From: Pseudomonadota bacterium
Lineage (GTDB): Bacteria > Pseudomonadota > Gammaproteobacteria > Burkholderiales > Burkholderiaceae_A
Direction of reading: 5' to 3'
Assembly (NCBI GenBank): GCA_002684875.1
Contig: NYVY01000064.1
Coordinates: forward strand, 1 to 14,110
DNA length: 14,110 bases
Part shown: piece after piece, positions 1 through 7,152 of the stretch
Layout: each line of letters begins with the position of its first letter
Position numbering within the stretch: position 1 is the stretch's first letter
Notes under the pieces: model-generated
Told to the model about the DNA's origin: nothing
The model's input: only the letters and a program-made list of their open reading frames with translations
Database searches by the model: none
Position numbers and translations under genes: made by a program

Positions 1-486
<486 letters not shown>

Positions 487-498
487 TTAGTATCTCCT

Positions 499-1275
499 TT
501 ATTTCATTTTCTGTAAGTGTAACAAAACTTTTTGCAAGTCCTCGATTGTATCAACGCCAAGACCAAGACAACTGTCATCCCTGAGAACCTTTATTTGTTT
601 TCCCATCCACAGCCACCGAAGTTGTTCAAGTCTTTCGGTATTTTCTAATTCACACTCACCAAACTTAACAAAAGATCTTAAAGAACCGGCAGAGAATGAG
701 TATATTCCAATGTGTCTTAAATAGGTAATATTGTTTGTCGTAACAGAAGAGTTTTCATCGGACCTAAAAAAAGGAATTGGGGATCGGGAAAAATAGAGAC
801 CTTTATTTTCTTTGTTAATGACTACTTTTACACAATTCGGATTTGTAAGATCATTCTCAGAGTTTATCCTTGCGACTACAGTTGCCACATCTTCTTGAGA
901 GTTAATTTTTAATTCAGCAAGATTATTTATCGTTTTAGGGTCAATAAGAGGCTCGTCCCCTTGCAGGTTTACAATAATTTGGTCGTCTCGTGCTCCAGAC
1001 TTTTCAACTGCTTCAAAAACTCTATCGGAACCACTTGGATGATTTTCGTCGGTTAAAATTACATCCACTTTTTCTTGCGATAGACTATCTTTTATTCGTC
1101 CGCTATCAGTTGCTACGATTACTTTTGTTGCTAGACTGGATAAAGCTTTTCTTACAACAATATTTATCATCGGTTCACCACGAATGTCTGCTAATACTTT
1201 CTCGGGAAATCTGCTGGATTTTAAGCGCGCAGGAATAACTACCCAGAAATCTTCTTTTTTTTCGCTAAGTTTCAT
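499..1275 (-). CDS. kdsB: 3-deoxy-manno-octulosonate cytidylyltransferase (CMP-Kdo synthetase)
   Basis: Activates Kdo with CTP to CMP-Kdo, the donor for the inner core of lipopolysaccharide; a cytoplasmic enzyme. The 258-residue protein has the family's usual length. Motifs seen: nucleotide-binding PARLKSSRFPEK at 15-26, ATDS at 55-58, HPSGSDR at 79-85, NLQGDEP at 103-109, SRSPIP at 163-168, HIGIY at 188-192, ENTERLEQLR at 211-220, and GVDT at 240-243. The ATG at 1273-1275 lies inside the end of the upstream Trm112-like gene (11 nt overlap), which suggests translational coupling. A second lipopolysaccharide gene (lpxK) is in the same unit, so the pathway context agrees. No truncation or odd residues seen. 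Confidence 0.97.
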   Translation of the reverse strand: MKLSEKKEDFWVVIPARLKSSRFPEKVLADIRGEPMINIVVRKALSSLATKVIVATDSGRIKDSLSQEKVDVILTDENHPSGSDRVFEAVEKSGARDDQIIVNLQGDEPLIDPKTINNLAELKINSQEDVATVVARINSENDLTNPNCVKVVINKENKGLYFSRSPIPFFRSDENSSVTTNNITYLRHIGIYSFSAGSLRSFVKFGECELENTERLEQLRWLWMGKQIKVLRDDSCLGLGVDTIEDLQKVLLHLQKMK

Positions 1276-1438
1276 CTAACTGTCTTATCGCATCATCAGG
1301 GGTTAATCTGGGAATTCCGTCGATAATAGGATACGAAATCTTGTTATCAATTGTAATAAGTTGAGGTTTTTTTTTGTCAAACCTAAGAGGTTTTCCAGTC
1401 ACTGGGCATATTAAGATATCGATGAGTTTTTGATCCAT
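1265..1438 (-). CDS. Trm112-like small protein (YcaR family)
   Basis: A 57-residue protein. Its ATG at 1436-1438 is preceded by AAGGA in the last codons of lpxK, and it ends in TAG at 1265-1267. It begins MDQKLIDILICPVTGKPL and contains SYPIIDGIPRL at about 35-45; both segments are characteristic of the UPF0434/Trm112 family normally found between lpxK and kdsB. The zinc-binding cysteines of the classic form (two CxxC-like pairs) are reduced to one Cys at residue 11, as in the 'CPVT' variants. It sits 1 nt after the lpxK stop and overlaps the kdsB start by 11 nt. The bacterial role is poorly known; eukaryotic and archaeal Trm112 activates methyltransferases. An A9 tract (1367-1375) codes part of a lysine run. 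Confidence 0.9.
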   Translation of the reverse strand: MDQKLIDILICPVTGKPLRFDKKKPQLITIDNKISYPIIDGIPRLTPDDAIRQLDET

Positions 1439-1439
1439 A

Positions 1440-2690
1440 TTAGTCCTTAACTAAAGCATCGTAAAAATTTTCGGGTAAACAAAGTTCTGTCATGAGTACC
1501 CATACTTTATCTTTAAATTTACCATTTTTTTTAGATAATTTGATAGCATCTTTTTCGGTAGTCAAAAGTAGTTTATATACCGTTAAATCAATAGAATCTA
1601 AAATTTCTTCGAGATTATTAGCATGATTTTTAAGTGGTAGCTCGTCAAATGTTATATTCAGAGACTGAACACACTTAAAAAATTTGCTTGGAACTCCAAT
1701 CCCAGCGAAAGCAAGTACTCTTTTTTTAGAGAAAAAAATATCCTTTTCCTGCTTTGCGATTTTCTTGATTTCGTCAAAGCCTATCATCCTATTTCCTGTT
1801 AGGGGTTTCCAGTATGGGGTAGTTAATCGCGCATTATAAAAAGCACCAATGTTTTTCGCTTCTATTATTTTAGCAAGCGCAGCTCGGTTCACTCGCTCTA
1901 AGCAGGTAAAATTTAAAACAGCAAGATCTATTTGGTAGTCTGTCGGCCATCTTTCTCTCAATGGTCCAAAAGGGAGACAATATCCATTTCCTAAAAGTCT
2001 ATCGTCAATAATTAATATTTTTTTTTGAGATATTTGATGGTTTGTCTGAAGACCATCGTCCGAGATTATAAAATCAAGTCTGGGATAAGTTTTTACCAGC
2101 TTATGAATTGCTAATGACCTATTTATGCAGACACAAACAGGCAGGGAGGTAGCCTTATGAATAAGTGTTGGCTCATCTCCGAAATATTTAGCCAAGGTTT
2201 GTGTTTCTTCATCATCGTGAATTAATTCTGGATCCTTATTTATCTGGTGTTTTTGTCCAGCGTAGCCTCTAGAAATAATCGCCACTTTAAATCCCTTTGA
2301 GTTAAGCTTTTTCGCTATTGCAATAACTGCAGGTGTTTTTCCTACACCTCCCAATAGAATATTGCCGATTGTGAGTACTTTAACTCTTGTTTTTCTATGT
2401 TTTTCCTTGTTTTTTAACTTAATATTTAATGTTTTAAAAAAACTTTTTATTCGTGTAGCGCTTGCGTATGGAAAACTAAGTATAAAAAAAACAGGGAGAA
2501 GGAGAGAAAAGAAAAAGTTTTGTAAGAAATTTCCAGATTTTTTTTTTGGTGTTATCAACTCTTGATTGCTACTTTGATTAACTTTTTCAGAATTATAATT
2601 TGGAAACCAATGAAGCTGTAAACGCTCGCTTAGACAGTCAACATTTCTTTTAAAAAAATTTTTGTTTTTAAGTTGTTTTGTTTTTGTCAT
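1440..2690 (-). CDS. lpxK: Tetraacyldisaccharide 4'-kinase (lipid A biosynthesis)
   Basis: Phosphorylates the 4' position of the tetraacyl-disaccharide 1-phosphate to give lipid IVA, at the inner face of the inner membrane. Motifs: membrane-associated hydrophobic stretch at about 57-75, Walker A TIGNILLGGVGKTP at 107-120, ISRGYAG at 139-145, GDEP at 171-174, DDGLQ at 211-215, GPLRERWP at about 242-249, a C-terminal AFAGIG, and TTEKDAIK. At 416 residues it is about 80 longer than typical LpxK (around 330). Walker A normally lies near residue 50-60, so most of the excess is N-terminal. Residues 16-29 still look like a family N-terminus, so the extra length appears to be a polar insert around 30-53. 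An A10 tract (2538-2547) lies in this insert. First gene of the operon, with a -10 box 20 nt upstream. Confidence 0.95.
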   Translation of the reverse strand: MTKTKQLKNKNFFKRNVDCLSERLQLHWFPNYNSEKVNQSSNQELITPKKKSGNFLQNFFFSLLLPVFFILSFPYASATRIKSFFKTLNIKLKNKEKHRKTRVKVLTIGNILLGGVGKTPAVIAIAKKLNSKGFKVAIISRGYAGQKHQINKDPELIHDDEETQTLAKYFGDEPTLIHKATSLPVCVCINRSLAIHKLVKTYPRLDFIISDDGLQTNHQISQKKILIIDDRLLGNGYCLPFGPLRERWPTDYQIDLAVLNFTCLERVNRAALAKIIEAKNIGAFYNARLTTPYWKPLTGNRMIGFDEIKKIAKQEKDIFFSKKRVLAFAGIGVPSKFFKCVQSLNITFDELPLKNHANNLEEILDSIDLTVYKLLLTTEKDAIKLSKKNGKFKDKVWVLMTELCLPENFYDALVKD

Positions 2691-2709
2691 CTATTGCTTT
2701 TTTGCCTAA

Positions 2710-2715
2710 ATTATA
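2710..2715 (-). promoter_or_regulatory. Candidate -10 box for the lpxK operon
   Basis: On the minus strand this reads a perfect TATAAT, 20 nt before the lpxK ATG, in the 133-bp gap between divergent lpxK and xseA. No good -35 hexamer is seen at 16-18 nt upstream, so activity is inferred from the -10 alone. The predicted leader would be only about 13 nt. No equally good promoter was seen for xseA in the same gap. Confidence 0.45.
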
Positions 2716-2823
2716 CCTGTGTACAAATCTAATTGCCTTCGTCTCTTTGATTTTCTCGATGTTACACTTGTTTTTATTCAGAATTAAATGTAAGACGTCC
2801 ACAATTACAGAGAAAGATAAACG

Positions 2824-4011
2824 GTGAAAATAAATACGGTATCAGAAATATCTAATCTCGTAAAAAAAAATCTCAACCTTCAGTTCCCAGGATTCACCAC
2901 GCAGGGAGTGGTAAAAGATATTTTTAATTCAGGATCTTTCCTAATTTTTTCACTTACAGATAAATATTCGAAAGTGAAATGCATCTTGAGATTTGTAGAC
3001 AAAAAAGAGTTGGTATTAGATGATGGAGACATGGTTGAGGTTAGGGGTTCTTTATCAGTCTTTGAACGGTCTAGTGAATTTCAAATCATTGTATCTGCAG
3101 TTAATGTCTGTAAAAAAAATAAGCCCACCAGAAAAAAAGTATTATTTGCAGGTGATTCAGAAAAGGTGTTTGAATTAAGAAAGAAACAAGATGTAGTAGA
3201 TTTCCCAAAGCTCATAACAACTGTTGGCATTATTACTTCATTGGACGGGGCAGCCTTGTCCGATATTTTAACAGTTGTGAACGATGAATTGCGCTACCTA
3301 AGGGTTAAAATCTTTCCAGCAATTATGGGGGGAAGGAGAGTCCTTCGTTCATTAGAAACTGTTACCAATGCTATAAATTCTGATAAAGATTTAGATGTGG
3401 TAATAATGACTAGAGGGGGTGGCTCATACGAGGATCTTGCAGTCTTCAATTCAAAAAATATCGCACATTTACTTAAAGAGATTAGGGTGCCTGTTATATC
3501 AGCAATTGGCCACGCAAAAGATGAAGTACTTGCCGACACAGCTTCTTGCTTTAGTGTATCGACACCTACCGCGGCGATACAAAAAATAGTTACTAATAAA
3601 ATTAAGTTTGAACGGAAGTTAGAACATCTGTGGTCTGAACTTCATGTAGCTTTTTTAAGAAGCATGAATAAAAATCACGTACAGTTAAAAAAAATAGATA
3701 CAAAATTGTATGGAACCCGTAATCTTGTGTTAGATAAAGAGTTTAGGTTGCGTCTGATCTTCCAAAAAGTTTTTTTGGCACAGAGAAATTTAATCGCTAA
3801 ATGTTTAAAAATTACTAGTGATAATAAAAGAAGACTTGATCTTGCAAGAAAAAAATCTGTAAAAATTGAGAATATTTCTTGTAATAACCTTACATTTGAA
3901 AAAAAAATAGAGAAATCCAGACAAGAATTAACCTCTGGGCAAATTCTTACTATAAAATTCAGAGGTGAGGTTGTGAGGGTTAAAATATTAGATATATACA
4001 AACCTGACTAA
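2824..4011 (+). CDS. xseA: Exodeoxyribonuclease VII large subunit
   Basis: Catalytic subunit of the XseA-XseB single-strand exonuclease used in repair. The GTG start at 2824 has only a weak purine stretch (AGAGAAAG) upstream. An N-terminal OB-fold covers about residues 1-100. The catalytic domain shows GIITSLDGAALSD (135-147), TRGGGSYEDLAVFN (196-209), SAIGHAKDEVLAD (226-238) and STPTAA (246-251). D147, R197, H230 and D233 correspond to the E. coli catalytic set D155, R205, H238, D241 with a constant offset of 8. Length is 395 residues against about 450 in many relatives; the shortfall is in the C-terminal helical region. The C-terminus (GQILTIKFRGEVVRVKI) is the normal tail, so this is not a truncation. 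xseB is not in the window. An A9 tract lies near the 5' end (2862-2870). Confidence 0.96.
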   Translation: MKINTVSEISNLVKKNLNLQFPGFTTQGVVKDIFNSGSFLIFSLTDKYSKVKCILRFVDKKELVLDDGDMVEVRGSLSVFERSSEFQIIVSAVNVCKKNKPTRKKVLFAGDSEKVFELRKKQDVVDFPKLITTVGIITSLDGAALSDILTVVNDELRYLRVKIFPAIMGGRRVLRSLETVTNAINSDKDLDVVIMTRGGGSYEDLAVFNSKNIAHLLKEIRVPVISAIGHAKDEVLADTASCFSVSTPTAAIQKIVTNKIKFERKLEHLWSELHVAFLRSMNKNHVQLKKIDTKLYGTRNLVLDKEFRLRLIFQKVFLAQRNLIAKCLKITSDNKRRLDLARKKSVKIENISCNNLTFEKKIEKSRQELTSGQILTIKFRGEVVRVKILDIYKPD

Positions 4012-4021
4012 TCAAGATTCT

Positions 4022-4030
4022 GGGGGGGGG
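4022..4030 (+). repeat. Poly-G tract (G9) at the ribosome-binding position
   Basis: Nine consecutive G residues, 7-15 nt before the ATG of the downstream membrane protein, in an otherwise AT-rich neighbourhood. It occupies exactly the Shine-Dalgarno position and could pair with the CCUCC of 16S rRNA using G-U wobble. G tracts of this length are prone to slippage, so the spacing or strength of the site could vary between cells. No other Shine-Dalgarno is present. The function is inferred; the tract itself is directly visible. Confidence 0.75.
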
Positions 4031-4036
4031 TGTTAA

Positions 4037-4630
4037 ATGGCTAGTATATTATCTTCGTTGTCGAAAACGATAATTGGTGGGTTTCTTTTGTTGTTTTTTA
4101 TAATCGGTATTTTTGGGAACATTAATTTTTTGGACCAAGGTTGGTGGGCTTTTGTATTTCGTTGGTTGCATGTGATGGTCGGGGTTATGTGGATTGGATT
4201 GTTGTGGTATTTTAATTTTGTACAGATTCCTTCAATGCCAAAAATCAGCGATGAACATAAGCCAGCAATTTCAAAAGTAATCGCTCCTGAAGCTTTATTT
4301 TGGTTTCGTTACTCCGCGTTACTTACAGTCCTTACTGGACTGGCAGTAGCTTGGTTGAACGGATATGGTCACGACGCATTGTTGTTGAGGAATGGTTATT
4401 TGGCTATTGGTTTGGGGATGTGGTTGGCAATTATAATGGCAATTAACGTCTGGTTTATAATTTGGCCCAATCAAAAAAGAGCGCTCGGCATTGTTAATGC
4501 GGACGCTAATGTGAAAGCAAAGTCCGCAAAATTAGCTATGTTGACGTCCAGAACAAATACGTTACTTTCCATTCCTATGTTGTATCTCATGGTTGCTCAG
4601 CAGAATGCTGGATTGGGATTCCTCTTCTAG
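4037..4630 (+). CDS. Membrane protein of the urate oxidase N-terminal (PuuD-like) family
   Basis: A 197-residue inner-membrane protein with about five hydrophobic segments (about 11-28, 37-58, 87-107, 120-143, 172-188). The segment RWLHVMVGVMWIGLLWYFNF (42-61) and the following IPSMPKI, KPAI and APEALFWFR are typical of the Urate_ox_N / DUF989 family, common in Betaproteobacteria. Full-length PuuD urate hydroxylases carry a C-terminal cytochrome c domain. This protein stops after the membrane part and has no CxxCH, so urate oxidation cannot be assumed. H45 in the second segment could be a haem ligand (inference). It starts 25 nt after xseA, behind the G9 tract. Its TAG overlaps the opposing DUF192 stop within one CTAG. 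Confidence 0.85.
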   Translation: MASILSSLSKTIIGGFLLLFFIIGIFGNINFLDQGWWAFVFRWLHVMVGVMWIGLLWYFNFVQIPSMPKISDEHKPAISKVIAPEALFWFRYSALLTVLTGLAVAWLNGYGHDALLLRNGYLAIGLGMWLAIIMAINVWFIIWPNQKRALGIVNADANVKAKSAKLAMLTSRTNTLLSIPMLYLMVAQQNAGLGFLF

Positions 4631-5067
4631 GGTAGAAAGAAATCAATACCCCGGACTTTATTGTTAGGGGTTATATTTTTTGATTTTACCCAAGATTGAT
4701 TCACCTCTAAGGAGTAACCAACTAATTTGTCTGAACAATAAGGGGTTTCCGTATTTGGACTCATATGTTCAATACTTGTTATGACAAAGTTTCTATCGAT
4801 GAATAAGACTGATAACGGTATGTGTGTATTTTTCATCCACATACATGCTATTTTGGGCCGACGGTAGATAAAAAGCATACCAGAATTCGGACCCAGACTT
4901 TTACGATGCATGAGTCCGTTCTTTAACTCTTTTGGTGTACGAGCAGTTTCGACAAAAACGGACCAGCCTTGTATTTCCAAAAAACCATGCTGACTGTTAC
5001 TATTGCCAATCGAGGGCGACAAAAAAGTGAGTAATATAGAGTAAACTATTAATATCAAAACTTTCAT
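4627..5067 (-). CDS. Exported DUF192 protein
   Basis: A 146-residue protein. The N-terminus [21 protein letters not shown] is a Sec-type signal peptide, with cleavage likely around residue 21-24. The mature part is a single DUF192 domain: [15 protein letters not shown] (44-58), GMLFIY (63-68), [17 protein letters not shown] (75-91), MSPNT (102-106), and SLEVNQSW (119-126). The function of DUF192 is not established. The gene is commonly found beside icd in Betaproteobacteria, as here. It diverges from icd with 18 bp between start codons and converges with the PuuD-like gene. No Shine-Dalgarno is visible before its ATG, so it may be leaderless or weakly translated. Family assignment is firm; the biochemical role is unknown. 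Confidence 0.9.
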   Translation of the reverse strand: MKVLILIVYSILLTFLSPSIGNSNSQHGFLEIQGWSVFVETARTPKELKNGLMHRKSLGPNSGMLFIYRRPKIACMWMKNTHIPLSVLFIDRNFVITSIEHMSPNTETPYCSDKLVGYSLEVNQSWVKSKNITPNNKVRGIDFFLP

Positions 5068-5085
5068 AACAATTGGGGACTTTAC

Positions 5086-6348
5086 TTGACTTCTAAAATT
5101 AAAATTCCGCCTGAAGGGTCAAAAATTACAGTGGCAGTAGACGGTTCATTAACTGTGCCAAATAATCCAATAATACCTTTTATTGAGGGTGATGGAATAG
5201 GGGTTGATATTACACCCGTAATGAAACGAGTCGTCGACGAAGCTGTTAAAAAAGCCTACAAAGATACAAGAAAAATATTTTGGGTCGAGGCTTTTTGTGG
5301 AGAGAAAGCTACTAGGGAATATGGACCTGATGTGTGGTTGCCTGACGAGACCCTAGATGTTTTAAGGGAGTTTTCTGTTTCTATAAAAGGCCCGTTGACA
5401 ACTCCCGTGGGAGGTGGAATCCGTTCTTTAAACGTGGCATTAAGACAAAAGCTCGACCTATTTCTATGTCTTCGTCCTGTGAGGTATTTTAAGGGTGTAC
5501 CGAGTCCGTTACGCACGCCAGAAAATACAGATATGGTAATTTTTCGAGAGAATTCTGAAGATATCTACGCTGGTGTTGAATTTGAGGCTAGGAGTCCAGA
5601 GGCGGAGAAGTTCAAGAAGTTTTTGCTTGAAGAAATGGGTATAAAAAAGATAAGGTTCCCATCCTCATCAGGGTTCGGAGTAAAACCTATTTCGGAGGAT
5701 GGAACTAATAGGCTCGTAAGAAAGGCTCTTCAATACGCAGTTGACCACGATAAGGACTCAGTTACTTTGGTGCATAAAGGTAATATTATGAAATATACTG
5801 AAGGAGCCTTTCGGGATTGGGGATATGAGTTAGCGAAATCTGAATTTTCAGCAAAAGCTTTCGGTGAAGGTGGTTGGTTATCATTCAATAACCCTAACAC
5901 TGGTAAAGAAATTGTGGTTAAAGATGTTATTGCAGATGCGTTTCTTCAACAAATTTTACTTAGGCCAAAGGAATACAGTGTAATAGCAACGATGAATTTA
6001 AATGGTGATTATATTTCTGATGCCCTTGCAGCTCAGGTTGGTGGAATAGGTATCGCGCCAGGCGCCAACGTGTCCGATACTATAGCTGTTTTCGAGGCTA
6101 CCCACGGTACCGCCCCAAAATATGCAGGCAAGGATTACGTGAACCCTGGATCTTTAATTTTATCCGCAGAAATGATGCTAAGACATTTAGATTGGGCGCA
6201 AGCTGCAGACGAAATAATTGAGTCTATCGAAGCAACAATCTCAGAGGGGTACGTGACTTATGATTTTGCAAGGCTCATGCCTAATTCAACTCAACTTCGG
6301 TGTTCAGAATTTGGGGAGAAAATAATAAGCAATATGAACCGCGCTTAA
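5086..6348 (+). CDS. icd: NADP-dependent isocitrate dehydrogenase
   Basis: Oxidative decarboxylation of isocitrate to 2-oxoglutarate, making NADPH, in the cytoplasmic TCA cycle. The TTG start at 5086 follows GGGGA (5075-5079) and gives the usual N-terminus, with [11 protein letters not shown] at 5-15. Substrate residues sit at the E. coli positions plus one: S114, N116, R120, R130, R154, Y161, K231, D284, D308 and D312. The coenzyme site K345, Y346, V352, Y392, R396 is the NADP pattern. S114 corresponds to the serine phosphorylated by AceK in enteric bacteria; whether this organism has AceK is unknown. Length 420, normal. Its promoter must lie inside the divergent DUF192 gene, since only 18 bp separate the two starts. 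Convergent with csp downstream. Confidence 0.98.
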   Translation: MTSKIKIPPEGSKITVAVDGSLTVPNNPIIPFIEGDGIGVDITPVMKRVVDEAVKKAYKDTRKIFWVEAFCGEKATREYGPDVWLPDETLDVLREFSVSIKGPLTTPVGGGIRSLNVALRQKLDLFLCLRPVRYFKGVPSPLRTPENTDMVIFRENSEDIYAGVEFEARSPEAEKFKKFLLEEMGIKKIRFPSSSGFGVKPISEDGTNRLVRKALQYAVDHDKDSVTLVHKGNIMKYTEGAFRDWGYELAKSEFSAKAFGEGGWLSFNNPNTGKEIVVKDVIADAFLQQILLRPKEYSVIATMNLNGDYISDALAAQVGGIGIAPGANVSDTIAVFEATHGTAPKYAGKDYVNPGSLILSAEMMLRHLDWAQAADEIIESIEATISEGYVTYDFARLMPNSTQLRCSEFGEKIISNMNRA

Positions 6349-6403
6349 CGGTATCTCGCTAAGATTATTCTACAACCTAACCTCGTGTTTTTTTAGCGTA
6401 TTG

Positions 6404-6610
6404 CTACGCTGTTGGCACAATGTTTGATGCTTGTTTTCCCTTGGGGCCCTGCACAACGTCAAATTCCACTTTTTGGCCTTCCTTCAAAGACCGAAATCCT
6501 GAAGACTGAATTGCGGAGAAATGCGCGAAAACATCCTCTCCTCCTTCATCAGGAGTAATAAATCCAAATCCTTTAGCGTCGTTAAACCACTTTACCGTAC
6601 CTGTTGCCAT
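6404..6610 (-). CDS. Cold-shock domain protein (CspA/CspD type)
   Basis: A 68-residue single cold-shock domain that binds single-stranded RNA/DNA and can act as an RNA chaperone. It begins [13 protein letters not shown]1 is KGFGFI at 13-18 and RNP2 is VFAHF at 27-31, with [14 protein letters not shown] at 39-52. The ATG at 6608-6610 has AAGGA about 10 nt upstream and a TATAAT about 36 nt upstream. It lies between icd and divergent clpS-clpA, the position of cspD-like genes in many Proteobacteria, but paralogues cannot be told apart from the sequence alone, so no symbol is given. The stop codon lies in a small hairpin (6395-6410). Confidence 0.96.
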   Translation of the reverse strand: MATGTVKWFNDAKGFGFITPDEGGEDVFAHFSAIQSSGFRSLKEGQKVEFDVVQGPKGKQASNIVPTA

Positions 6611-6638
6611 ACAATGTTTCCTTAATCAATTAAACCTT

Positions 6639-6672
6639 TGTCTTAATTATAAAGAAATTTAAAATTAAGACA
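6639..6672. repeat. 10-bp inverted repeat around the csp -10 region
   Basis: TGTCTTAATT (6639-6648) and AATTAAGACA (6663-6672) are perfect reverse complements separated by 14 bp. The dyad surrounds and overlaps the csp -10 box and lies at or upstream of the expected transcription start, so it is more likely a DNA operator than an RNA hairpin. No known binding-site consensus was recognised. Confidence 0.6.
6646..6651 (-). promoter_or_regulatory. Candidate -10 box of the csp gene
   Basis: Reads TATAAT on the minus strand, 36 nt before the csp ATG. No clear -35 is seen. The box lies between the arms of the 10-bp inverted repeat 6639-6672, so a protein bound to that dyad would cover it. Predicted leader about 25-30 nt, which is short for a CspA-type cold-induced leader. 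Confidence 0.45.
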
Positions 6673-6711
6673 GACTACCTTTTAATTATGCCACGATTTT
6701 TATTACTAAGA

Positions 6712-6755
6712 GGCCCTTAATCTATATGATATGGGTCAAATGGCCCTTTGTCTAT
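6712..6755. repeat. Direct repeat GGCCCTTnnTCTAT, 30-bp period
   Basis: Two 14-nt copies at 6712-6725 and 6742-6755 match at 12 of 14 positions and are offset by exactly 30 bp, close to three helical turns. They lie in the csp-clpS divergent region upstream of clpS and flank a TATGAT (6725-6730). Such phased repeats can be binding sites for a regulator; this is inference, and no known consensus fits. Confidence 0.5.
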
Positions 6756-6777
6756 CCCGGGCTCTCAGTAATTTCCC

Positions 6778-6806
6778 TTGCAAATTTTTTTTAAGCCTTA
6801 TATGTT
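6778..6806 (+). promoter_or_regulatory. Candidate clpS-clpA promoter
   Basis: TTGCAA (6778-6783), a 17-bp spacer and TATGTT (6801-6806) give a 4/6 plus 4/6 match at ideal spacing. If used, transcription would begin near 6813, and clpS would have to start at TTG 6838 rather than ATG 6802. An alternative -10 is TATGAT at 6725-6730. Weak evidence. Confidence 0.25.
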
Positions 6807-7152
6807 ACTAATTGATACTTACCGAACGAATTTTGTTTTGAGTGCAACAGTAAAACCATCGGAAAATGAAGTTGTTGAAGAGGAAGAGAAAAAACTTAAG
6901 CCTCCTCCTATGTATGAGGTATGTTTGTTGAACGATGACTATACGCCTATGGAGTTTGTTATACTAGTGCTACAAAAGTTTTTTGCTATGAAAAAGGAAA
7001 ACGCTACACACGTTATGTTAAAAGTTCACAGAGAAGGAAGAGGCGTTTGTGGGGTTTATTCGAAAGATGTTGCAACTTCAAAAGTTTCAGCTGTGCTTGA
7101 GTTTGCTCAAGGCTACCAGCACCCCCTTCAATGTGTTATGGAGCAAAAATGA
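6802..7152 (+). CDS. clpS: ClpS, N-degron adaptor for ClpA
   Basis: Adaptor that recognises N-terminal destabilising residues and delivers such proteins to ClpA-ClpP; it also alters ClpA substrate choice. The core shows [32 protein letters not shown] and HPLQCVME, all family signatures. The pocket residues N-D-D (44-46) and H76 (numbering from this start) are present. The start is uncertain: ATG 6802 (given) makes 116 residues with an unusual hydrophobic head and no Shine-Dalgarno. TTG 6838 makes 104 residues, closer to the usual length. TTG 6778 is also open but unlikely. The stop overlaps the clpA start as ATGA, so the two are coupled. Divergent from csp. Confidence 0.95.
   Translation: MLLIDTYRTNFVLSATVKPSENEVVEEEEKKLKPPPMYEVCLLNDDYTPMEFVILVLQKFFAMKKENATHVMLKVHREGRGVCGVYSKDVATSKVSAVLEFAQGYQHPLQCVMEQK

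Noticed and set aside
990..1238. 82-codon open frame antisense to kdsB
   Set aside because: It is a Leu-rich shadow of a well-conserved gene with no family motif; kdsB explains the region.
3294..4001. Two open frames antisense to xseA (3294-3539 and 3675-4001)
   Set aside because: Low-complexity shadows of an intact, motif-supported gene; no ribosome site or family signature.
6388..6410. Hairpin AGCGTA-TTGC-TACGCT next to a T7 run, between icd and csp
   Set aside because: The T run precedes the stem on the plus strand and becomes an A run after the stem on the minus strand, so neither direction gives an intrinsic terminator. The stem also contains the csp stop codon.
7131..7148. Upstream ATG for clpA at 7131
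   Set aside because: It would add six residues not typical of ClpA; the ATGA overlap, GGAG spacing and conserved MISQELE start favour 7149.
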